A stretch of 64,000 nucleotides of DNA. Origin: Chitinophagaceae bacterium IBVUCB1. GTDB lineage: Bacteria > Bacteroidota > Bacteroidia > Chitinophagales > Chitinophagaceae. The notes below the pieces were generated by a model, which saw only the letters and a program-made list of their open reading frames with translations, searched no databases and was not told where the DNA came from. A program made the position numbers and the translations under genes. Of the stretch, positions 1 through 9,700 are shown piece by piece. The DNA lies in assembly GCA_002127285.1 (NCBI GenBank), contig NFUW01000002.1, positions 159,683 to 223,682 of the forward strand. Direction: 5' to 3'. Positions within the stretch are counted from its first letter, which is position 1. The number at the start of each line of letters is the position of its first letter.

Positions 1-448
1 GACTTATCAATGGTTGCTGAACGAGAAAGTGATACCCGGTGCAACAGGTTCTGTTTATACGGCTAGCGGACTGAAAGACGGCGACCGAGTGTCAGTAGAA
101 GTAACGAGCAGCGCGATATGTGCAACACCGAAGACACAGACGAGCAATGCGTATACGGTAACAACAGGCATACAGCGAGTAGCAGGTAGTGATGTACAGA
201 TAACGACCTACCCGAACCCTGCGGATGCGGTGATACATGTACGCACCGACAAGACGATAAGCGGCAACAGTGAAGTAAGGATACTGGACAAGCTGGGACA
301 AGTGGTAGCCGTACAGAAGGTGAACAGCCTGAAAGCAGGCGAAGCCATCAGTGTGAGCACAGGGCATCTGGCAGCAGGTACTTACACCATACAAGTGGTG
401 AATACCGAACACAGCTTCATCTACAACGCAAGGTTTACAAAAATGTAA
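1..448 (+). CDS. C-terminal end of a T9SS-secreted giant surface protein (5' truncated by window)
   Basis: The reading frame is open from base 2 and ends at the TAA at 446-448, so this is the last 148 codons of a gene that starts before the window. A TTG at 14 could be mistaken for a start, but the frame before it matches the interior of the complete giant protein downstream. It encodes the end of an Ig-like module and then the type IX secretion C-terminal sorting domain, seen as a YPNPA motif, a G-Q-V-V strand and a final AGTYTIQV-type strand. Its protein and DNA are identical to the end of the next gene. It is inferred to be exported and anchored or released at the cell surface. Confidence 0.85.
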   Translation, partial: TYQWLLNEKVIPGATGSVYTASGLKDGDRVSVEVTSSAICATPKTQTSNAYTVTTGIQRVAGSDVQITTYPNPADAVIHVRTDKTISGNSEVRILDKLGQVVAVQKVNSLKAGEAISVSTGHLAAGTYTIQVVNTEHSFIYNARFTKM

Positions 449-464
449 ATATTAACTGATAGAA
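1..464 (+). repeat. 464-bp perfect direct repeat, copy 1
   Basis: Every base from 1 to 464 matches 11538-12001, including all silent positions and 16 bases after the stop codon. The copies diverge at 465 just before their different terminators. The left limit is unknown because the window starts inside the repeat. Confidence 0.95.
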
Positions 465-470
465 ACATTA

Positions 471-507
471 ACTCTGGCTAACCTAATGGTTAGCCAGAGT
501 TTTTTTT
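471..507 (+). terminator. Rho-independent terminator of the first giant gene
   Basis: A perfect 13-bp stem (ACTCTGGCTAACC and its complement) with a TAAT loop is followed by seven further T residues. It lies 23 bases after the stop codon. Confidence 0.9.
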
Positions 508-682
508 ATATATGTTTGGAAGGTTAAGTATGTTTTAAAAATAAAATAAATACCATTTTTAATATTTTTTTTAATTGAAAATTAATCCAGAAAAATAAGT
601 TACGACTATGGAGATTTGATATGTTTTTCTATATTAAGCCTCCGTTTTAACTTAAAATAAAATTTTTGTTAAAAAATTACTG

Positions 683-714
683 TCGTTCATTAACAGTTTT
701 AGCATAATGAACGA
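683..714 (+). promoter_or_regulatory. Inverted repeat upstream of the giant gene
   Basis: TCGTTCATTA at 683-692 is repeated in inverted form as TAATGAACGA at 705-714, with 12 bases between, 39 bases before the start codon at 754. It could be an operator or a leader hairpin; no T run follows, so it is not a terminator. The rest of 508-753 is very AT-rich and shows no gene; I could not fix a -7 box. Confidence 0.4.
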
Positions 715-753
715 TAGAGTTAAATAAATATTGAAAACTATTCTATCTTTTAT

Positions 754-3700
754 ATGTTTAAGTCGAATCAATTAAGAAAGATTGGAGGCACATTTGCGTT
801 AACGATTGCAGCAATATTAGCTGCAACAACGACAAAGGCTGTGTCTGGCGGAACTTACACTATTAACCCCGGTAGTGCCGCCACAGCCAGTAACTACCAA
901 AACATTACATCCGCTATATCCGATATGACGTCGGGTACACGTGGCGATGGTGGGCCATCCAATGGCAGTGGTGTTACAGGTGCAGTTATTTTTGAACTGG
1001 CTGTTGGTTATACCAGTGGCGGCGAAACATTTCCACTGACTATCGGCAACATTACCGGAAACAGTGCCACGAATACAATCACCTTCCGCCCGGCTGCAGG
1101 TGTGGGTTCTGCACTATCAATCACCAGTAGCAATACGACAGCTACTATAGACTTGAGTGGCGCAAACAATGTGATATTTGATGGTCGTCCAGGCGGTACC
1201 AGTACCAACAGGTATTTAACGATAGCCAATACCAGTACCCTTGGTATTGCCATCAGGTTCATAAACGATGCCAGTAATAATATTGTACGTTATTGTGGTG
1301 TAAACGGTGTGAACACAAGTACTACCAGTGGTGTAATCGTTTTCAGCACTACAACGGGTACTACCGGTAACGACAACAATACGATAGATAATTGCGACAT
1401 ATTGGATGGCAGCTCAACGCCTGTAAACAATATCTACTCTGCAGGTAGCTCATCTACAACAGAGAACAGCGGCAATACCATCAGCAACTGTAATATTGCC
1501 AACTACTTCAGTACTACTTTAGCTACAAACGGTATTTTGATAAATACCAACTCTACTACTTGGTCTATTACAGGTAACCGTTTTTATCAAACAGCAACCA
1601 GAACTTATACTACCGGCAATCAGCACAATGCTATTAATATACTGACAGGTAATGGTCATACAGTATCTAACAATACGATAGGCTATAACAGTTCTGCAGG
1701 TACAGGTACATATACTATGGCGGGCACTGTTAGTACATCTTTCAGGGCTATTAATATGTCGGTGGGTACTACCATAGCATCATCTGTACAAGGCAATACC
1801 ATAACAGCTATTAGCTTAACAACTACTGGTACAACGACTACCGGAGCAGGTGTGCTTTGCGGCATTGCAGTAACTGGCGGCAATGTAAACATAGGCACTA
1901 CATCGGGTAATACCATTGGTGCATCAACAGGTACAGGTGCTATAACATTAGCCCCAGGTAGTGGTGGTCTGTTAGTAGCTATTAACAGTGCCACAAGTGG
2001 TACAATCAACATTCAGAATAATACTATCGGTGCTTTAACCAATACATCGCCAACAGCAAGCACAACATTAAACCTGCATTGTATTACCGCCAGCGCTATA
2101 GCAACATCTCTCAATATCAGCAATAATACTTTTGGCAATACAACTGCCAATAATATAGTAGCCGGCACATCAGGCTTTACTACATCTGCTACAACTGTCA
2201 GCGGTATAAATCTGGCCTCAACTGCAACATCACTTACAGTATCCAATAACACCATACAAAATCTTACAGGTTGGGGAAGTGGTACTGGCTCTACAAGAGG
2301 CTTGTTTACGGCGGCAGCATCGGGCTCTTCTGCTACTGGTACTATCAGTAACAATACCATTAGAAATTTAACCACTAACGGTACCTTAACCGGTTACAGC
2401 AATGGACAATCTTGCCTTGTAGGTATTAATATAGGTACTGGCAATACATATCTGGTATCAAACAATACTATTCACACACTGTCAGCAATTAATACTGGTA
2501 CCGGCAATTATGCTGCAGCGGGTATTACATTAGGCAATAGTACAAGTATACGTGTACGTAACAATACAATATACGGCATTACCAATGCAGGTACAGGCAC
2601 TACTGTAGCATCACCACCTGTTATAGCAGGTATCATTGTACGTAGCGGTACTACTTCTGATACGCTTAGCAATAATATGATTGCCTTAGGTAATGGTGTA
2701 ACGACTAACACGTGTATAATAGGTATTTTCTGTAATCACGGTTCTACACCCGACCCAGTAAATGTTATATATAACAACACAATCAACATCACAGGTACTG
2801 CATCTTCAGGGTCATTGAATACATTTTGTTTTCACAGAGGCGACCTTTCTGCAACATCTAGAAACCAAACTGTAATAATCATTAACAATATATTTAACAA
2901 TGCACGTACTGGTGGTACAGGCAAACACTATGCTATTGCTAACAACTCAACAGCTACTTCTTCTGCAACAGGCTGGGGTACTAATGCTTCAAATTATAAT
3001 TTGCTAAATAGCGCCAGTAGCTCTACTGTTGGTTACTGGGGTGCAGACAGAGATTTCAGCGCTTGGAAAACAAACTCTGCAAGTGATGCCAACTCTTATT
3101 CAGGTTATCCGGTAACATTTACCAACCCAGCTAATGATCTGCACCTGAACATGGGTACAACTGCAACAGTTATTGAGTCTGGCGGTACAACATTAACAAA
3201 CTTTGCCACAGATATAGACGGACAAACACGCCCCGGCCCTGCAGGTTCAGTAAATGGTGGTGCTGTAGCGTATGACTTAGGTGCAGATGAGTTTGACGGA
3301 GTTGTATTGGATATCATGGCTCCAACCATTACATACACACCACTTACCAACACATCATCTACAGCCAACCGTACTACTACATCCTTTGCAACTATAACAG
3401 ATAACTATGCAGGCGTAAACACAACGTTGGGTACAAGGCCGCGCCTGTACTTTAAAAAGAGTACGGACAATAACGCCTTTGTAGGTAATACCAGTTCGGA
3501 TAACGGATGGAAATGGGTGGAGGCTACGGGTACTACTTCGCCATTCAATTTTACTATTAACTATGGAATCATTAATGGTGGTTCTGTTAGTACCGGAGAC
3601 GTGATACAGTACTTTGTTGTAGCGCAGGATTTGGCAACTACCCCCAATATTGCAGCTAATCCATCTACAGGCTTTGTGGGTACTACGGTAAGTAGCATAA

Positions 3701-6700
3701 CAACTGCACCTACTACACCCAATAGTTATACAATTGCTCCGGCACTATCTACTACTATCAATGTAGGTAGCGGGCAAACATATACATCACTAACCAATGC
3801 AGGTGGCTTGTTTGAAGCCATTAATAATGGTGTATTATCAGGCAATACCGTTGCCAGTGTAACAAGCGACCTGAGCGAGTCTGGCACTTTTGCATTGAAC
3901 AGTGCAGGTATGGGCGGCTTTACACTTACCATCCAACCAAGTACTACCACACTACGTACCATTAGTAATAGTGCCGACCTGGGTGTTACTATGATAAGAA
4001 TTGACGGTGCTGCGGGTGTAACATTTGATGGCCGTTCGGGTGGTAGTGGGCAATACTTCCGCATTGTGAATACTCATGCTACTGCTGCAAGCTGTCAACC
4101 TGCTATTCAGGTATTAGGTGGTGCAACAAGTGCCACTATACGTAACTGTATTATTGAAAGCAATGCCTCAGCTACTACCTTGGGTACAGTAATGATGGGT
4201 ACAGGTACGAATAGCCTGACACTGATAGCTAATGATATACGCGACGCGCAAGGCACACCGGGCACAACTGGTGTACCAACTGCATCTATATATAGCAATA
4301 ATACATCAAACAACATTACTGTAGGTGGCAGTACCGCAGCAGATGGCAACAACATCTATAATTTTACAAACGTCGGTGTGGGTCTTGTTGGTATTGCAGA
4401 TGGGGCGATTGTAAGGAATAATAATGTATATCAAACCGCGTCAAGAAGCACTGCTACATTTCCAATATACCTTAATACAGGAAACAATCATAATGTAAGC
4501 AACAACAATGTATTTCAAAGCAGTGGTACATTAACAGCACAATTTTTCGGTATAGTAGTGCAAGGTGGTGGTAACGGCCATACAATTAACAACAATAGTA
4601 TTGGCGGAAGCGATGCTACAAGGGGCGGTAATGCCTTCACTATTAATACTACCACAACATCAGGAGGCATCAACTGCTTAGCTGGCACTGGCGCATTTAC
4701 TAATATTCAGGGCAATACCATTTCCAACTTTGCAAACATAACAACTGGTGCAAGCGGCGTCGTAATTGGCATCAATGCTGCTGGTGGCAATGTAAATATT
4801 GGCACAACACAAGGTAACATATTAGGTGGTGGTGCTAACCCATCAGACACTATCATGAATACTTATGATAATGGCATTATTACTTATTCAGGTACTAATA
4901 CAGCCAATATCGAGAATAACATCATAGGTAATATTTCGTATTACAGAGGGCAGGGTGACAGGACAGCAGGTATTTCTATAACTGGCACAGGTAGCACTAT
5001 TAGTGTCAAAAAAAATATTATACGTGATATCAAAGCTAATAGTACAGGTACCACTACTACTTCATTTGGTGCATGGGGTATATTTATCAATGCTGCTATA
5101 TCAGGCACTTCTGTTATTGACTCAAATACCATTTACAACATTGAAAACACAAGTACCGGCACAAGTGCATATCCTACTGCTGGTATTCGTATCACAAATA
5201 ATCCTGTTGCAGGTACTACCATTTCAAGAAACAGGATATATAATATCAAAACCAATGGTACCGGTACAGGTACGTCTGCGCCTACTGCAGAGGGTATATC
5301 TATCATAACATCATCTAACAGCCTGAATATCTATAACAACCAAATAAATATTGGTGATGGTGCAGGTAATCAGACGATAGCTTATGGTATATATGACGCA
5401 GGTTCAGGTAGCAACAACTATTTCTATAATAGTGTAGCTGTAACGGGTACACTATCAAGCGGTTCTAACAAGTCGTTTTGCTATTTCAGAAACAGTACTA
5501 TACCTGTTCCGTCTATCCGCAACAATATATTCCACAATACCCGTACAGGTGGCACGGGCGGTCAATTTGGTATAGGTACTGCAAGCACCACCAACTGGAC
5601 TGCTGCTGTAAGTAACTATAACTATTTTACAGTACCCGATTTGAATAATACTTGCGAATGGGGTACAGGTACACCAAATACGCTGACTCAATGGCGAACG
5701 AACTCCGGTTCTGATGTCAACTCGGACGTTGCTTCCATACCATTACCGGGCTTCTTTACCAACCAAAGTACGGGCGATTTAAGTGTTGTAAGTGCTTACC
5801 ATGGTAATGTTGCTGCTAAAGCAACACCTGTTAGCGTTACTATAGACTTTACAGGTGCTACACGCGGGGCGCTAACACCTACGGTTGGCTCTGTAGAAGT
5901 ACCATTATCCAGCTTTACAACGCACCCATCTAACGTGAGTGTGTGTGATGGTGCAGCTACCAGCTTCACAGTAGTTGCCAACAACTCACCAACCAGCTAT
6001 GTCTGGCAGGTAAATAATGGTGGTGGGTTTACCAATATATCTAATGGTGGTATCTACAGCAATGCTACTACCCCTACATTGAATATCAGTAATGTAACAG
6101 GCCTTACTGGCTTTCAATATCGAGCCATTGCTAATAATATATCGGGTGCTTCTGCACCATCCAATGCAGCTACTATTACTGTATTGTTTGCTCCATCTAT
6201 TACTACAGACCCATCAGGTGTTACGGTATGTAGCGGCGTTGCTACCAGCTTTACGGCTGCAGGCAGCAACACGCCTACATCTTACACTTGGCAGGTAGAT
6301 AATGGTGGCGGGTATGCCAACATATCAAACGGTGGTGTTTACAGCAACGCAACAACAGGCACGCTCAATATCAGTTCATCGGCAGGCTTGGGCGGTTTAC
6401 TTTATCGTGCCATTGCCAATAATGGTTGCGGGTCGTCATTGCCATCTGCAGCTGCTACACTTACCGTTACGCCAAATGTTGGTACACCTGTATTTACTTT
6501 GGGTGCTACCTCATCTCGTTGTCAGGCAGCAGGTACGGTAACATACGGTGCAACAGCTACCAATAATACAGGCATCACATATAGCCTTGATGCAACAACT
6601 GCTGCATTCCCAGGCAACAGCATAAATACAAGTACGGGTGCAGTTACTTATGCTGCAGGCTGGGCTGGCCCCACTACAACCATTACAGCTACGGCTACAG

Positions 6701-9700
6701 GTTGTAGCGGTCCAACAACCGCCACACATACAGTAACGATACCGCCTGCTGTTGGCGCACCAACGTTTACATTAGGCTCTACATCTACGCGTTGTCAGGG
6801 TGCAGGTACTGTTACATATACAGCTACAGCATCAAACAGTAGTAGCCTTTCTTACAGCTTGGATGCTACCTCTGTAACAGGTGGTAATAGCATCAATGCT
6901 TCTACAGGTGCAGTTACATTTGTTGCCGGATGGACAGGCACATCTACAGTAACTGTTACTGCATCTGGTTGTGGCACACCTACTACAGCTACACATACTA
7001 TCACTACTACACCAACGGTAGGTACACCATTATTTACTTTGGGCACTAGCTCTACACGTTGTCAGGGTGCAGGCATTGTTACTTACGGTGCTACAGCATC
7101 TAATAATACTGGTATCACATATACTTTAGATGCGGCATCTGTAACAGGTGGTAATAGCATTAATGCATCAACCGGTGCTGTTACATATGTTGCAGGTTGG
7201 AGCGGTACTACTACTATTACAGCATCTGCAGCAGGTTGTAATGGCCCTTCTACTGCTACACATACTGTTACTGTTACACCAACAGTAGGCACACCTGTCT
7301 TTACTTTGGGAACTACATCTATCCGTTGTCAGGGTGCGGGTACTACTACGTATGGTGCTACAGCATCAAACAGTACAGGCATTACTTACAGCCTTGATGC
7401 AGCTTCTGTAACGGCGGGTAATACCATCAATGCCAGCACGGGTGCAGTTACATTTACTGCAGGATGGACAAGTACAAGCACTATTACAGCCACCGCTACC
7501 GGATGTAATGGACCTAGTATATCAACACATACCGTAACTACTACATTAATAATAGGTACTCCTGTATTCGCATTAGGTTCAAGTTCTACACGTTGTCAAG
7601 GTGCAAATACAGTTACATACAGTGCAACTTCAGCAGGCAGCACAGGTATATCTTACAGCCTTGATGCGACAACGCTTGCATTTGCAGGCAATAGCATCAA
7701 CGCCAGTACAGGCGCGGTTACTTTTGCTGCGGGATGGACGGGCACATCAACTGTTACCGCAACAGCTTCGGGTTGTGGCGGCCCTGTTTTAGCTACACAT
7801 ACTATCACTACTACACCAACGGTAGGTACACCATTATTTACTTTGGGCACTAGCTCTACACGTTGTCAGGGTGCAGGCATTGTTACTTACGGTGCTACAG
7901 CATCTAATAATACTGGTATCACATATACTTTAGATGCGGCATCTGTAACAGGTGGTAATAGCATTAATGCATCAACCGGTGCTGTTACATATGTTGCAGG
8001 TTGGAGCGGTACTACTACTATTACAGCATCTGCAGCAGGTTGTAATGGCCCTTCTACTGCTACACATACTGTTACTGTTACACCAACAGTAGGCACACCT
8101 GTCTTTACTTTGGGTACTACATCTATCCGTTGTCAGGGTGCGGGTACTACTACGTATGGTGCTACAGCATCAAACAGTACAGGCATTACTTACAGCCTTG
8201 ATGCAGCTTCTGTAACGGCGGGTAACTCAATCAATGCAACTACTGGCGCTGTTACTTTTGTAGCTGGTTGGACCAATACAACCACTGTAACTGCAACCGC
8301 TACAGGTTGTAATGGACCTTCTGCATCTAGTCATACTATTTCGATAACACCATTTGTTGGTACACCTGTATTTACATTAGGTGCTACTTCTACACGTTGC
8401 CAGGCAGGCACTAATGTTACATATGCTGCAACTGCATCTAATAGTACTGGAATCACTTACAGTCTTGACGCTACAACGCTTGCATTCGCAGGTAATAGCA
8501 TTAATGCTTTAACAGGAACTGTAACCTATGCTTCTGGTTGGACCGGTACTTCTACTATTACTGCAACTGCAGCAGGTTGTGGTACTTCTACAACTGCTAC
8601 GCATGTTGTTACTACAACTCCACAAAACATACCAGTTATTACAACGCATCCTCTATCACAAGGCGTATGCGTTGGTATTAACGGTCTTTTCTCAGTTGTG
8701 TCAACAGGGACTAATCTTACGTATCATTGGTACGAGAACCAAGGCAGCGGCTTCTTCCCGCTAAGTAATAGTTCTCAGTACAGCGGCGTATTCACTCCTA
8801 CACTTACTATTACATCCGTACATGCAGGCCTCAATGGTTTCCAGTATCAGTGCAGGGTGACGGCTTCTAATATTGCATGTCCTCCTACTATTGTTACCTC
8901 CAACAATGCAACATTAACAGCACTGACACCGCCATTGGCAATGGGTATCGCTTCCTCCACCATTGTATGTGCGGGTTCTAATACGAGCATCAGTGTAAGT
9001 GCGAGTGGCAGCGGACTGACTTATCAATGGCAGGAGAATGCAGGTAGTGGATATGTAAACCTGAGCAATACGGGTGTTTACAGTAATGTAACAACTGCTG
9101 CAATGGGTATAACCGGTGCATTGGCAAGCATGAATGGTTATCAGTATCGCTGCGTAGTGAGCGGTACCTGCAGCCCTTCAGTAACGACCAATGCGAGCCT
9201 GCTGACCGTGCATACCTTACCATCGGTAGGCACACAACCTGCTAATGTAACTACCTGCGCCGGCAGCAATATTACTTTCAGTGTAGGTGTCAGCGGCACA
9301 CTGCCCACCTACCAGTGGCAGGAGTTTAACGGAATATCCTGGAGCAACCTGAGCAATAACGCGACCTACCTGAACGTCTTTGGCCCTGTGCTGAGCATAT
9401 CGAATGTTCCCCCTGTGCTGAACGGTTATCAGTACCGCTGTGTGGTAAGCGGCGTGTGCAGCCCTACGGTTACTTCTAATGCAGGCACATTAACAGTCAA
9501 TACCTCACCGTCATATACAGCACAACCTGTTAATACGCAAGTATGTGCAGGCAGCAATACCGGCTTCAGCATCACGGCTACGGGCGCAGGGCTTACCTAC
9601 CAATGGCAACTGAGCACCAATGGCGGTGGTACATGGAGCAACCTGAGCAACGGTGGTGTGTACAGCAACGTAACGGCAGCATCTCTGACTATAACAGGAG

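Noticed and set aside
14-448. Stand-alone 144-residue gene starting at a TTG
   Set aside because: The frame is open to the window edge and the residues before the TTG match the interior of the giant protein, so it is a truncated gene.
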